Of a DNA stretch of 64,000 nucleotides, positions 17,867 through 26,368 are shown in pieces. Numbering within the stretch: position 1 is the first letter of the stretch; each line of letters opens with the position of its first letter. The stretch spans positions 682,001 through 746,000 of the forward strand of contig NZ_AUFN01000010.1 of assembly GCF_000426525.1 (NCBI RefSeq). The letters are read 5' to 3'. Below the pieces are notes generated by a model. It had not been told where the DNA came from. It worked only from the letters and a program-made list of their open reading frames with translations, and made no database searches. Source of the stretch: Nocardioides alkalitolerans DSM 16699. Lineage in GTDB: Bacteria > Actinomycetota > Actinomycetes > Propionibacteriales > Nocardioidaceae. The translations under genes and the position numbers were made by a program.

Positions 17867-19458
17867 CCGGCACGCTCCAGCGCGCGGAGGGGCAGCGGGT
17901 CGCCGCGGCGCAGCGCCAGCGCGACGTCGAGGTCGCGGTCGGCGGGCGCCGCGCGGCCCGCGAGGTCGGTGATCGTCCACGCGAGGCGGTGGACCCGGGT
18001 CGCGCCGCGTCGGGTCAGACGGCCCTGGCGGACCTCGGTGTCGAGGCGCGCCTGGGAGTCCGCGCCCAGCGGCCAGGACTCCCGCAGCGCCTGGGCCGGG
18101 GCGTGGGCGTTGAGGCGCCAGCTGAGCCCCGCGTAGCGCTGCGCCTGGCGCTGACGGGCCGCCGTCACCCGCTCCCGGACGGCGGCGGTCGTCTCTCGCG
18201 GGGCCAGCTCGTCACCGTTCTGCCAGCCGTCGGCAGAGCTCAGCCGACGCTCGATGTCGACCCGGTCGGCGAGCGGGCCCCGGAGCTTGCGCTGGTAGCG
18301 CCGCATCGCCGGCGGCTCGCAGTTGCAGTGCGAGAGCGCCGCGTCGTCGCCCGCATCACCGCACGGGCACGGGTTGGCGGCAAGCACCACCATGCCGCGG
18401 GCCGGGAACGTCGCCGACTCCTCACCACGCGCGATGGTGACCTCGCCGCTCTCGAGCGGCTGCCGGAGCGCCTCCACGACGTCGATGGAGAAGAGCGGGA
18501 ACTCGTCGAGGAAGAGCACCCCGGCGTGGGCCCGGCTGATCTCGCCGGGCCGCACCCGGCCGGTGCCGCCGCCGAGGAGGCTCGTGGCGCTCGCGTTGTG
18601 GTGGGGCGCGAAGTACGGCGGGCGCCGGAACAGCCCGCCCTCCGGAGGCAGGGCACCGGCCAGCGAGTGGATCGCCGTGAGCTCGAGCGCCTCCTCGGGG
18701 TCGAGGTCGGGCAGGATGCCCGGGATGCGCTCGGCGAGCGACGTCTTGCCCGCTCCCTTGGGTCCGGTCAGCAGCATGTGGTGGCCGCCCGCCGCGGCGA
18801 CCTCGGCGGCGTACAGCGCGTCGGGGATGCCGACGAGGTCGGCCATGTCGCCCTCCTCGATGCGATGCTGACCGCGCCACGACAGCAGTCGGCTGCCGGA
18901 GTCGGCCGGCACCGGCGGGGCCTCGGGCACCTCGACACCGCGCAGCTCGGCCACGACCTGCGCCAGGGAGCGCATCCCGAAGACCGCCATGCCCGGCACG
19001 AGCGCGGCCTCGGCGGCCTGCGGCTCCGGGACGAACACGCGGCGCACGCCGCGGCTCGCCGCCGCCATCACCATCGGCAGCACGCCGGGCACCGGGCGCA
19101 GCTGGCCCTCGAGGGTCAGCTCGCCGATGAAGACCGCGTCGGTCGTCGGGATCGGCAGGTCCCGGTCGCGGTCGACCGAGGCCGCCAGGACGCCGACAGC
19201 GATAGCGAGGTCGAAGTGGGTGCCGCGCTTCGGCAGGTCGGCGGGTGACAGCAGGATCGTCGTGCGCCTCGTCGTCGGCCACTGGAAGCCCGAGTTGCTG
19301 ATCGCCATGCGGCAGCGGTCCCGGGCCTCGCTGAGGGCCGCGTCCGGGCGGCCGACCATGATCGTGGTGACCATTCCCGGCGAGACGTCGACCTGGATGT
19401 CGATGAGGTGGCCGATCGCGCCCTGGAGGGCGATCGTGCGGGTGGTGGCGACGGGCAT
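17863..19458 (-). CDS. YifB/ComM-family AAA+ ATPase
   Basis: 531 aa Mg-chelatase-like protein. In other bacteria ComM is a helicase aiding branch migration during transformation. The N-terminal Lon-protease-like domain (ATTRTIALQGAIGHLIDIQV) is followed by Walker A GPKGAGKTSLAERIPGILP, Walker B GVLFLDEFPLF, the NPCPCG cysteine cluster and the C-terminal helix RGATRVHRLAWTITDLAG. The ATG at 19458 places the conserved first strand at residue 5. The bipartite CGTCC-type repeat lies 95 nt upstream. It forms an operon with dprA. Confidence 0.94.
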   Translation of the reverse strand: MPVATTRTIALQGAIGHLIDIQVDVSPGMVTTIMVGRPDAALSEARDRCRMAISNSGFQWPTTRRTTILLSPADLPKRGTHFDLAIAVGVLAASVDRDRDLPIPTTDAVFIGELTLEGQLRPVPGVLPMVMAAASRGVRRVFVPEPQAAEAALVPGMAVFGMRSLAQVVAELRGVEVPEAPPVPADSGSRLLSWRGQHRIEEGDMADLVGIPDALYAAEVAAAGGHHMLLTGPKGAGKTSLAERIPGILPDLDPEEALELTAIHSLAGALPPEGGLFRRPPYFAPHHNASATSLLGGGTGRVRPGEISRAHAGVLFLDEFPLFSIDVVEALRQPLESGEVTIARGEESATFPARGMVVLAANPCPCGDAGDDAALSHCNCEPPAMRRYQRKLRGPLADRVDIERRLSSADGWQNGDELAPRETTAAVRERVTAARQRQAQRYAGLSWRLNAHAPAQALRESWPLGADSQARLDTEVRQGRLTRRGATRVHRLAWTITDLAGRAAPADRDLDVALALRRGDPLPLRALERAG

Positions 19459-19553
19459 CAGGCGGCCCTCGGTCCGGGCGTGGGTGTCATGGCGGTACCT
19501 CCTGCGTCCGATCCTCGATCGGGAGCAGGGGCTCGCAGGGCCGGTCGTCGACG

Positions 19554-19591
19554 CCTGTGGAGGCAGCACCCGCTCCGTGCGCCTGGGGACG
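19554..19591 (-). promoter_or_regulatory. 28-bp-spaced direct repeat upstream of yifB-dprA
   Basis: On the minus strand CGTCCCCAGG and then CCTCCACAGG, ends exactly 28 bp apart, finishing 95 nt before the yifB start. Together with the copies at 14583 and 20086 it defines CGTCC(C/A)CAGG-N18-C(G/C)TCC(C/A)CAGG. Confidence 0.55.
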
Positions 19592-19625
19592 GAACCCGGC
19601 GCGCGACGCGCGTCGGACGAGACGC

Positions 19626-20024
19626 TCAGCCCAGGCCGCGGACGTGCTCGATCGTGGCGGCGCCGGTGCGGGGCCGCACGATCCCGACCATGTCGATCCG
19701 GACGTCGGGCGGGTGCACGCCGCGCTCCGCCATCCAGCGCGCACCGAGCCGCCGCAACCGCTGCAGCTTCACCGGGGTGACGGCGGCGAGGGGCTCGCCG
19801 TACGCCGTGGAGGTGCGCGTCTTGACCTCGCAGATCACGAGCACGCGGCCCTCGCGCAGCACGAGGTCGATCTCGCCGGCGTCGCAGCGCCAGTTCTGGT
19901 CGAGCAGCACCAGTCCGGCGGCCGTCAGGTGGCGGACGGCGAGCTGCTCGCCGTACCGGCCGAGGCCTCGTCGGTCGTCGGCGCGGGCGCCGGCGGGGTC
20001 ATCGGTGCGGATGGGGTCGGTCAT
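19626..20024 (-). CDS. YraN (UPF0102) endonuclease-like protein
   Basis: 132 aa with the restriction-endonuclease-like core GRYGEQLAVRHL, NWRCDAGEIDLVLREG and VICEVKTRTST; the acidic and lysine residues of the D-(E/Q)xK nuclease motif are present. The biological role of the family is unsettled; linkage to DNA processing genes is widely conserved. The ATG at 20024 is chosen over the GTG at 20030 because GGAGG lies 7 nt before it. It carries its own copy of the bipartite repeat 61 nt upstream. Confidence 0.9.
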   Translation of the reverse strand: MTDPIRTDDPAGARADDRRGLGRYGEQLAVRHLTAAGLVLLDQNWRCDAGEIDLVLREGRVLVICEVKTRTSTAYGEPLAAVTPVKLQRLRRLGARWMAERGVHPPDVRIDMVGIVRPRTGAATIEHVRGLG

Positions 20025-20060
20025 GGGCACACCTCCGTCGCCCAGGGTGGGTGGTGCCAG

Positions 20061-20076
20061 CGGCCCCGTGGGGCCG
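20061..20076 (-). terminator. hairpin between tadG-like gene and yraN
   Basis: CGGCCCC-GT-GGGGCCG, a 7-bp stem in the 126-nt gap after the TadG-like gene. It lies just outside the bipartite repeat of yraN. It could end the Tad transcript. No T-run is seen. Confidence 0.4.
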
Positions 20077-20085
20077 TCGGCCGGA

Positions 20086-20123
20086 CCTGTGGACGGCGCC
20101 GCTCGGCAGGGCGCCTGGGGACG
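20086..20123 (-). promoter_or_regulatory. 28-bp-spaced direct repeat upstream of yraN
   Basis: On the minus strand CGTCCCCAGG and CGTCCACAGG with ends exactly 28 bp apart, finishing 61 nt before the yraN ATG. It shares box sequence, spacing and orientation with the copies upstream of yifB and the M23 peptidase. Confidence 0.55.
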
Positions 20124-20150
20124 GGAAGCGGCGCCCTCTCACCCGCGTGC

Positions 20151-21896
20151 CTACTCCTGCAGGCGCGGCGCTCCGCACGACGGCTCACGCACGGCGAACA
20201 CGTCCGCGCCGCCGAGCTGCAGGCCGAGGAGGTCGGCAAGGGGCAGGACCAGGGCGTTCTGCAGCGTCGTGATGATCGGCGTGAGGACCGTCGACGTCAG
20301 CGTCGACAGGATGGGGTTGACCACGCTGGCGAAGAGGGCGTCCGTGGCCAGCACCGTGCGCTCCCGCTCGGTGAGGCTCAGCAGGGGTCGGTAGCGCAGC
20401 TTCAGCTCCGTGGCCGACGTGACGGAGACGGAGGGCACCGACAGCAGCGGGCCGGACCCACTACCCACGGGGACCTCGTAGCTGCCCGGCAGGGGCAGGG
20501 TGAGCTGCTTGTCGAACCCGCCCGCCGGGGCGCGCGCGCTGATCGCCACGGGTGCGTTGAGGACGAGGCTGGGAGGTGACAGCAGGCTGCCGAGCCCGAG
20601 CAGGCCCAGCACCTGGGTGAGCAGGTCGCCCGCCGGCACCCCGATCGTGGCCCGCACGCCCGTCGTCGCGGTGACGGTGACGGCACCCACGAGGGCGGAG
20701 TTGAGCGCCAGCGTCATCGAGTCGGGCCCGGCCGCGTTGCAGGTGACCCCGCGCAGCTGCGCCACGGCCTTGCCGAGGTCGATGGAGAGCTTGATGTCGG
20801 TGGCGTCGAGGCTCACCGAGGAGCCGAGCACCGACAGCGAGCGGGCGTCCACGTGCGCGGTGACGTCGAGCCGCACCTGCGCCGTCTCGGCCTCGACCCC
20901 GACGGAGCCGCACGCCGGCTGCGCCGGCTCCACGACCGTGAGGGTCGTCGTCGTCCGCGCGACGCCCGGCAGGTTGATCCCGAGGTTCGGCACGTTGACC
21001 GTGCGGCCCCCGCTCACGACCTGGGCGGTGCCGGTCACCAGGTCGAGGACGTTGAGCGCGGCGTTCAGCGCGGCCTGGTCCGAGGGCTCGGCCTGGATGA
21101 GGTCGGCGATGGCGATCGTGGGCGTGCCCACCGTGGCCGCCAGCGTGCGGAGCACGTTCGCCTGCACGGCCTGCCCCTGCCGGTCCAGCACCCGGGCGGA
21201 GGCGAGGAACAGGTCGGCGACCCGCACGCCCGGGAGCGTCAGCAGCTCGTCGACCGTGCCGACACCGAGACCGCCGACGTTCACGAGGTCGAGCAGGGAG
21301 ACGTTGGACCGGGCCAGGCCCTGGTAGGACGCCGCGTCGAGGTTGATCGCGCTGCCGAACAGCGCGCTGAGCAGGGGGTTGAGGAGCGCGCTCTCCTTCG
21401 TGTCCAGGGAGGCGATGAAGGAGCCCACGCGGAAGCAGGCCGACTCGGTGGCGGTGGCGACCGCCGTACGCGCCGCGGACCCGCTCCCGGGGGCGAACGC
21501 ATAGTCGACGCTGGCGCCCGCGACGACCTCGACGGCGGTCGGCGTGCCGTCGGGGCCGACGGTGACGAAGCGGCCGGCATCGTCGAGCTCGCCCAGGTCG
21601 TAGGTGACGTCGTCGATGTCGCCGAGCACGTCGGCGTTGCGGGCGAGGCTCTCGTCGAGGGCGCCGTCGAGCTCGGCCCGGGAGTACTCGCTCTTCTTCC
21701 GTCCGTCGAGCTCGCGCACCAGGTCGAGCGACACGACGTCGGCGAGGGCCTGCATGTCGCGTCGTACGACGCGCTGCATGCCCAGGTCGACGGCGAAGGC
21801 CGCGACGACGAGGAGGAGCGCCATCATCACCGCGACCATCACGACGACCGCGCCGCGCTCGTCGCGGCGCTGCGACGGTCGCACGCCGCGCAGCAT
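20151..21896 (-). CDS. TadG-like Tad-domain protein
   Basis: A 581-aa protein with a Tad/TadG N-terminal anchor: DERGAVVVMVAVMMALLLVV, then FAVDLGMQRVVRRDMQALAD. The remaining 530 residues are predicted extracytoplasmic and rich in Val/Leu/Ala/Thr beta-type sequence (about half), with six or so cysteines and no recognisable von Willebrand domain. It would be displayed at the cell surface as a minor pilus or secreted-filament component. The ATG overlaps the TadE-like stop by one base (TGATG). The Tad motor and platform genes are not in the window, so its export partner must be elsewhere. Confidence 0.78.
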   Translation of the reverse strand: MLRGVRPSQRRDERGAVVVMVAVMMALLLVVAAFAVDLGMQRVVRRDMQALADVVSLDLVRELDGRKKSEYSRAELDGALDESLARNADVLGDIDDVTYDLGELDDAGRFVTVGPDGTPTAVEVVAGASVDYAFAPGSGSAARTAVATATESACFRVGSFIASLDTKESALLNPLLSALFGSAINLDAASYQGLARSNVSLLDLVNVGGLGVGTVDELLTLPGVRVADLFLASARVLDRQGQAVQANVLRTLAATVGTPTIAIADLIQAEPSDQAALNAALNVLDLVTGTAQVVSGGRTVNVPNLGINLPGVARTTTTLTVVEPAQPACGSVGVEAETAQVRLDVTAHVDARSLSVLGSSVSLDATDIKLSIDLGKAVAQLRGVTCNAAGPDSMTLALNSALVGAVTVTATTGVRATIGVPAGDLLTQVLGLLGLGSLLSPPSLVLNAPVAISARAPAGGFDKQLTLPLPGSYEVPVGSGSGPLLSVPSVSVTSATELKLRYRPLLSLTERERTVLATDALFASVVNPILSTLTSTVLTPIITTLQNALVLPLADLLGLQLGGADVFAVREPSCGAPRLQE

Positions 21897-22333
21897 CAGC
21901 TGACTCTCGCGGACGCGCCGTACGAGAGGGTGTCGGGCATCGCGAAGCCGACGAGCGGCAGCGGGATCAGCGGCTCCGACTCGTAGTCGTAGGTAAGGGT
22001 GATCTCGGCGCACTGGGTGGAGCACGTGCTGCCGCCGGAGACGAGCGTGTAGTCGCACTCCATGCCCGGGTCGCTGCAGGAGACGCCGTACGCCGAGAGC
22101 GCCTCCTCGACGGCCCGGATCGCCTCGGACTCACGGGCCCCGGCGTTCACGTTGACCGCCGCCGCGCGCGCACCCTCGGCGGCGGCCTGGCTCATCGACT
22201 GGCGGAAGCTCAGCATGTAGCCGTAGGCGATGATGCCGAAGACGAGCAGCAGCAGGAGGGGCAGGACGAGCGCGAACTCGACCGCGGCCGCGCCTCGCTG
22301 GTCCTGACGGCGACCGCCTCGCACCACACCCAT
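21896..22333 (-). CDS. TadE-like pseudopilin
   Basis: 145 aa. The N-terminus RQDQRGAAAVEFALVLPLLL is the classic TadE motif: a short basic segment, RGAAxVEF and a roughly 20-residue hydrophobic helix, as in prepilin-like proteins assembled by type IVc/Tad machinery. The C-terminal half contains four cysteines (CSDPGMEC..CSTQC) likely to form disulfides outside the membrane. The ATG at 22333 is preceded by CCGGAGTGGTC. It is the first gene of a two-gene unit with the TadG-like gene. Confidence 0.82.
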   Translation of the reverse strand: MGVVRGGRRQDQRGAAAVEFALVLPLLLLLVFGIIAYGYMLSFRQSMSQAAAEGARAAAVNVNAGARESEAIRAVEEALSAYGVSCSDPGMECDYTLVSGGSTCSTQCAEITLTYDYESEPLIPLPLVGFAMPDTLSYGASARVS

Positions 22334-22479
22334 GACCACTCCGGACCGGCTCCAGGGGACGCGCTCCTCCCCTTCCGACCAGCAGGTTAGGACCGGGCTC
22401 CGGCGGTGTCCCGGGATACTCACGAAACCCGCAAGAATTTGCCCCGGGGGTTCCCAACGACGCGGGTTCGTGCTGGGGC

Positions 22480-22489
22480 GGTCTAGACC
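22480..22489. promoter_or_regulatory. GGTCTAGACC palindrome upstream of tadE-like gene
   Basis: A perfect 10-bp palindrome (12 bp with flanks CGGTCTAGACCG) 147 nt before the TadE-like start. The same core recurs before the peptide-binding protein gene (35139-35148). It resembles the core of DasR/HutC-type GntR operators, but it also contains a TAGACC -10-like hexamer. Confidence 0.35.
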
Positions 22490-22544
22490 GGTGGCGGGAC
22501 GGAGGCGCCCACACCGCACCGACCGGGTACGGCGGGAGCCGGCC

Positions 22545-22853
22545 TCAGCTCTTCGGCGGCTCCATGTCGCTGGGGGCGAGCTCCTCGACGTTGACGTCCT
22601 TGAACGTCAGCACCTTCACGTTCTTCGCGAACCGGGCGGGCCGGTACATGTCCCACACCCAGGCGTCGGTCATCGACACGTCGAAGAACACCTCGCCCTG
22701 CTCGGTGCGGGCGCGCACGTCGACCTTGTTGCAGAGGTAGAACCGGCGGTCGGTCTCCACGACGTACTTGAAGATCTTCACCACGTCGCGGTACTCGCGG
22801 TAGAGGTTGAGCTCCATCTCGGTCTCGTACTTCTCGAGATCCTCGGCGCTCAT
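22545..22853 (-). CDS. DUF2469 family protein
   Basis: 102 aa, very acidic N-terminus (MSAEDLEKYETEMELNLYRE), then VVKIFKYVVETDRRFYLCNK and DAWVWDMYRPARF. This is an actinobacterial family of unknown function found directly after rnhB, as here. The ATG overlaps the rnhB stop (ATGA, 4 nt), so it is translated with RNase HII. No catalytic motif can be named. Confidence 0.9.
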   Translation of the reverse strand: MSAEDLEKYETEMELNLYREYRDVVKIFKYVVETDRRFYLCNKVDVRARTEQGEVFFDVSMTDAWVWDMYRPARFAKNVKVLTFKDVNVEELAPSDMEPPKS

Positions 22854-23614
22854 CGACTCTCCTCCGTGGTGGGGTCGCCCGACGGGCCGTCCGGCGACTG
22901 CGACTCTAGCGGCCCACCGGGCTGTCCCCGGGGCGGCTCGGCCGCGTCCGGCGGCAAGGGCTCGAGCCCGGCCGCGCGACGTACGTTGACGAACCGCATC
23001 CGGTGCACGGGCGAAGGTCCGTGCTCCGTCAGCAGGCTCGTGTGGAGCCCCGTGATGTAGCCCTTGTGCACGTCGAACCGGTACGCCGGCCAGTCGGCGT
23101 GCATGCCCTCCATGATGCGGTCGCGGGTCACCTTCGCGAGCACGGACGCCGCCGCGACGCACGCCGCGACCCGGTCGCCCTTCCACACCGCCAGGCCCGG
23201 CGCCGGCAGTCCGTCGACCGGGAACCCGTCGGTCAGCACGTACGACGGACGCACGTCCAGCCGCGCGACGGCCCGCCGCAGCGCCTCGATGTTGGCCACG
23301 TGCATGCCGAGCCGGTCGCACTCGTCGGCGTCCACCACCACGACCGACCAGGCGAGCGCGCGCCGTACGACCTGGTCGTAGGCCCGGTCGCGAGCCCGGG
23401 CGGTCAGCAGCTTGGAGTCCGCGAGGCCCGGGACGATGCCCCCCTTGCCCGCGGGAAGGATGGCCGCGCCCGCGACGAGCGGTCCGGCGCAGGCGCCGCG
23501 TCCGGCCTCGTCGGCCCCGGCGACGAGGTCGTGGCCGTGGCGGCGCAGCGCCCGCTCGTAGCCGTAGAGGCCGGCGTCGCGGCGAACGGTCGAGCCGCGT
23601 GGGAGCACGGTCAC
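22850..23614 (-). CDS. rnhB: ribonuclease HII
   Basis: 254 aa; it cleaves the RNA strand of RNA-DNA hybrids and single ribonucleotides in DNA. The active-site residues lie in VAGADEAGRGACAGPLVAGA (Asp-Glu), SKLLTARARD, VVVDADECDRLGMHVANIEA and VLTDGFPV. AKVTRDRIM and YRFDVHKGY complete the family pattern. The GTG at 23614 overlaps the lepB stop (GTGA). The Pro-rich C-terminal 40 residues exceed the family core. Confidence 0.94.
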   Translation of the reverse strand: MTVLPRGSTVRRDAGLYGYERALRRHGHDLVAGADEAGRGACAGPLVAGAAILPAGKGGIVPGLADSKLLTARARDRAYDQVVRRALAWSVVVVDADECDRLGMHVANIEALRRAVARLDVRPSYVLTDGFPVDGLPAPGLAVWKGDRVAACVAAASVLAKVTRDRIMEGMHADWPAYRFDVHKGYITGLHTSLLTEHGPSPVHRMRFVNVRRAAGLEPLPPDAAEPPRGQPGGPLESQSPDGPSGDPTTEESR

Positions 23615-24528
23615 GAGGGGTCGGGCACGTCCGCGAACGTCTCGTCCGGGCGCGTGATCCAGTCCCAGTGCTGCCGCGGCCACACGAGGGCGAAGACCTT
23701 GCCGACGACGAGGTCGGTGTCGACGAACTCCGGGCCGGGGACGCACTCGCTGGTGTCGAGGGGCTGGCACATGCGGGCCACCGAGTCCTCCGACTGGCCG
23801 CGGTTGTCGCCCATGACGAACATGTGGCCCTCGGGCACGGGCACCGTCTCCCACCCGTCACGGCCGCGGTTGCAGGCGTCGGCGTCGAGCTCGGGGCCGT
23901 TGCAGAGCGGCTGCTCCACGATGTAGGGCTCGTCGAGCGGCACGCCGTTGACGAGGATGCGGCCCTCCTCGTCGCAGCAGCTGACGACGTCGCCCTCGAT
24001 GCCGATGACGCGCTTCACGAGGTGACCGCCGGTCGGGTAGAGCCCGATGCGGGCCATCACCTGGGTGACCGGGTTGGAGGGGCCGTCGGCGGCGGAGTCG
24101 TTGAGCCACGTGCCCGGGTCCTCGAAGACCACGACGTCGCCGCGCTGGGGGCTGTTGCCGCCCCAGTAGGAGACCTTCTGCACGAGGATGCGGTCGTTGA
24201 CCTGCAGGCCCGGCTCCATGGAGACGGACGGGATGTAGAAGGCCTGGAGGAAGAAGGCCTTGATGACGAACGCGAGCACGAGCGCGATCGAGAGCAGCAG
24301 GATCGTCTCCTGCCACAGCGGCAGCTGCTTGCGCTTGCGGCGCTGCTTCCCGGCCCGCTCGCCGGTGCCCTCGGCCGCGGTGGAGGCCGCCGGCGAGGTC
24401 TCCGTCGAGCCCGCCGTGGAACCCGCCGTCGAGCCCGCCGGCTCCGGGGAGTCCGGAGCCGACGACGACCGCGGCCCCGCGCCCTCGTCGTCGAGGGGGT
24501 GTGCGGGATCGCGGTCGTCGGAAGTCAC
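23611..24528 (-). CDS. lepB: signal peptidase I
   Basis: 305 aa; it removes signal peptides from exported proteins at the outer face of the membrane. The single transmembrane helix (ILLLSIALVLAFVIKAFFLQ) follows a 90-residue cytoplasmic N-terminus that contains AGST repeats. The catalytic serine is in IPSVSMEPGL and the general-base lysine in LVKRVIGIEGD; GHMFVMGDNRGQSEDSV is box E. The GTG at 24528 is favoured because TAGTCT ends 7 nt before it, giving a leaderless message. The order rplS-lepB-rnhB-DUF2469 is typical. Confidence 0.95.
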   Translation of the reverse strand: MTSDDRDPAHPLDDEGAGPRSSSAPDSPEPAGSTAGSTAGSTETSPAASTAAEGTGERAGKQRRKRKQLPLWQETILLLSIALVLAFVIKAFFLQAFYIPSVSMEPGLQVNDRILVQKVSYWGGNSPQRGDVVVFEDPGTWLNDSAADGPSNPVTQVMARIGLYPTGGHLVKRVIGIEGDVVSCCDEEGRILVNGVPLDEPYIVEQPLCNGPELDADACNRGRDGWETVPVPEGHMFVMGDNRGQSEDSVARMCQPLDTSECVPGPEFVDTDLVVGKVFALVWPRQHWDWITRPDETFADVPDPS

Positions 24529-24535
24529 GGGACTG

Positions 24536-24541
24536 AGACTA
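24536..24541 (-). promoter_or_regulatory. -10 box, leaderless lepB
   Basis: TAGTCT on the minus strand with 7 nt to the GTG start of lepB. No ribosome-binding site is present between them. Confidence 0.55.
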
Positions 24542-24595
24542 GCCACCCACCGGCAGCGCCCGCCGATCGGCGTGACGTGCCCGTGGGGAGGGTCG

Positions 24596-24946
24596 TCAGA
24601 TGTCGCGGCGCTCCTTGATCTTGGCGGCCTTGCCGCGGAGGTTGCGCAGGTAGTAGAGCTTCGCGCGACGCACGTCACCGCGGGTCACGACCTCGATCGA
24701 CTCGAAGATCGGGGAGTGCAGCGGGAAGGTGCGCTCGACGCCCACGCCGAAGGAGACCTTGCGGACGGTGAACGTGCGGCCCACGCCGGAGCCCTGCACG
24801 CGGAGGACGACACCCTGGAACAGCTGGACGCGCGAGCGGCTGCCCTCGACGACCTTCACCTGCACCTTGATGGTGTCACCGGCGCGGAAGGCCGGGACGT
24901 CGTCGCGCTTCAGCGCCTGCTCGAGCTGGTTGATGACGTTGGTCAT
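24596..24946 (-). CDS. rplS: 50S ribosomal protein L19
   Basis: 116 aa, canonical: [60 protein letters not shown] and [19 protein letters not shown]19 lies at the 30S-50S interface. The ATG has GAGGAGCAACC upstream. The 200-nt gap before it contains the TGGCAGAAT motif shared with rpsP (25109-25126). Confidence 0.98.
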   Translation of the reverse strand: MTNVINQLEQALKRDDVPAFRAGDTIKVQVKVVEGSRSRVQLFQGVVLRVQGSGVGRTFTVRKVSFGVGVERTFPLHSPIFESIEVVTRGDVRRAKLYYLRNLRGKAAKIKERRDI

Positions 24947-25108
24947 GGTTGCTCCTCACGGTTGCCACAGGCCAGCCGCGGAATGGTTCACGGATGTGTT
25001 CGCGGCCCGGTCGTGGTGGTCGGCAGCGCCTGCTCCCCCTGTGGCAGGAGCGGGACGCGGATCCCCCGCGTGTTCCTCGGGGCGATCCTCCGGCCGACTG
25101 GGCCAGCG

Positions 25109-25126
25109 GGTGATTCTGCCACATCC
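25109..25126 (-). promoter_or_regulatory. TGTGGCAGAATCACC motif upstream of rplS
   Basis: The minus strand reads GGATGTGGCAGAATCACC, about 165 nt before the rplS start. Thirteen of 15 bases match the element upstream of rpsP (27911-27930). CAGAAT could serve as a -10 hexamer; no good -35 is visible. Confidence 0.45.
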
Positions 25127-25150
25127 TCGAGGAGGGGCCCGCATCCCGCC

Positions 25151-26362
25151 TCAGCGACCGCGGCGCCGGCCCGAACGGCCGGCGGGGCGCGCGGGTCGCA
25201 CGAGGCGCACGGCACCCTCCTCCGCGGGTCCGACGATCCGGTAGCCCGCTTTGCCGTACACGCGCAGGTTCCGCTCGCTGCGGGCGCCGGTGACGAGCGC
25301 GTACGACGTCACCTCGCCGTCGGCGACCCACGGGGCGGCGAGCTGCTCGCCGTACGCCAGCAGCCACCGTCCGAGGCCGCGGCCCTGCAGGTCGGGGGCG
25401 ACCATCAGCCGGCCCACCTCCCAGGTCGCGTCGTCACGACGACCGCGCACGGAGGCGACGAGCCGGCCCGCGGAGCGCACGACCACGGTCTGCCAGGTGC
25501 CGAGGGAGGCGACCACGTCGTCGAGCGTCTCCTCCAGCGCCGGGATCCGGACGCCGGGGTTGGCCTGGGCCTCCGCGACCCAGCAGGCGCGCGAGAGCGT
25601 CCAGAGCTCGCCGGCGTCGCCCACCGTCGCGGGCGCCACGTCGTACGCCCCCTCGACCCCGTCGAGCCCCGTCAGCGCGTCGGGGCGCACGAGGTCGGGC
25701 CGCCGCTCGGCCGTGCGGCGCACCGCCTGCGCGTGCCGCCAGGCGGAGATGGCCCCGTGGTCGCCGCTGAGCAGCACCGGCGGCACCTCCAGGCCGCGCC
25801 ACGACGCGGGCTTGGTGTAGACGGGGTACTCGAGCAGCCCGTCGGTGTGGGACTCCTCCACCAGGGACTCAGGATTGCCCATGAACCCGGGGAGCAGGCG
25901 CACGACGGCCTCGACGACCGCGAGCGCCGCCACCTCTCCCCCGTTGAGCACGTAGTCGCCCAGCGACAGCTCCCGCACCCGCGCACCGGCCGCCTCCGCG
26001 TGCTCGACCACCCGGGCGTCGATGCCCTCGTAGCGACCGCAGGCCACCACCAGCCGCTCCTCGGCGGCGAGCTCGCGGGCCACGGCCTGGGTGAACGGCT
26101 GGCCGGACGGCGTCGGGACGACCAGGGTCGCGCCGGCCACGTCGAGCTCGTCGAGCGCGGCGCCCCACGGCTCGGGCTTCATCACCATGCCGGCGCCCCC
26201 GCCGTACGGCGTGTCGTCCACGGTGCGGTGCCGGTCCTGCGTCCAGCCGCGCAGGTCGTGCACGCGGAGGTCGAGCAGTCCGCTGGCCTGGGCCTTGCCC
26301 GGCAGGGAGAGGTCGAGCGCCCGCAGGTAGTCGGGGAAGATCGAGACGACGTCGATGCGCAC
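25151..26362 (-). CDS. trmD: tRNA m1G37 methyltransferase fused to a GNAT domain
   Basis: 403 aa, against about 240 for ordinary TrmD. Residues 1-235 are Trm[43 protein letters not shown], the trefoil-knot SAM site [16 protein letters not shown] and [11 protein letters not shown]; it makes m1G37 in tRNA and prevents frameshifting. Residues about 245-385 form a GNAT N-acetyltransferase domain with the acetyl-CoA loop [20 protein letters not shown]. The frame is continuous with no stop or frameshift between the two. The ATG is 6 nt after rimM. The substrate of the acetyltransferase half is unknown. Confidence 0.94.
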   Translation of the reverse strand: MRIDVVSIFPDYLRALDLSLPGKAQASGLLDLRVHDLRGWTQDRHRTVDDTPYGGGAGMVMKPEPWGAALDELDVAGATLVVPTPSGQPFTQAVARELAAEERLVVACGRYEGIDARVVEHAEAAGARVRELSLGDYVLNGGEVAALAVVEAVVRLLPGFMGNPESLVEESHTDGLLEYPVYTKPASWRGLEVPPVLLSGDHGAISAWRHAQAVRRTAERRPDLVRPDALTGLDGVEGAYDVAPATVGDAGELWTLSRACWVAEAQANPGVRIPALEETLDDVVASLGTWQTVVVRSAGRLVASVRGRRDDATWEVGRLMVAPDLQGRGLGRWLLAYGEQLAAPWVADGEVTSYALVTGARSERNLRVYGKAGYRIVGPAEEGAVRLVRPARPAGRSGRRRGR

Positions 26363-26368
26363 GCGCGG

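Noticed and set aside
20151-21896. TadG-like protein as an adhesin with a von Willebrand domain
   Set aside because: No MIDAS motif (DxSxS) could be found in the ectodomain.
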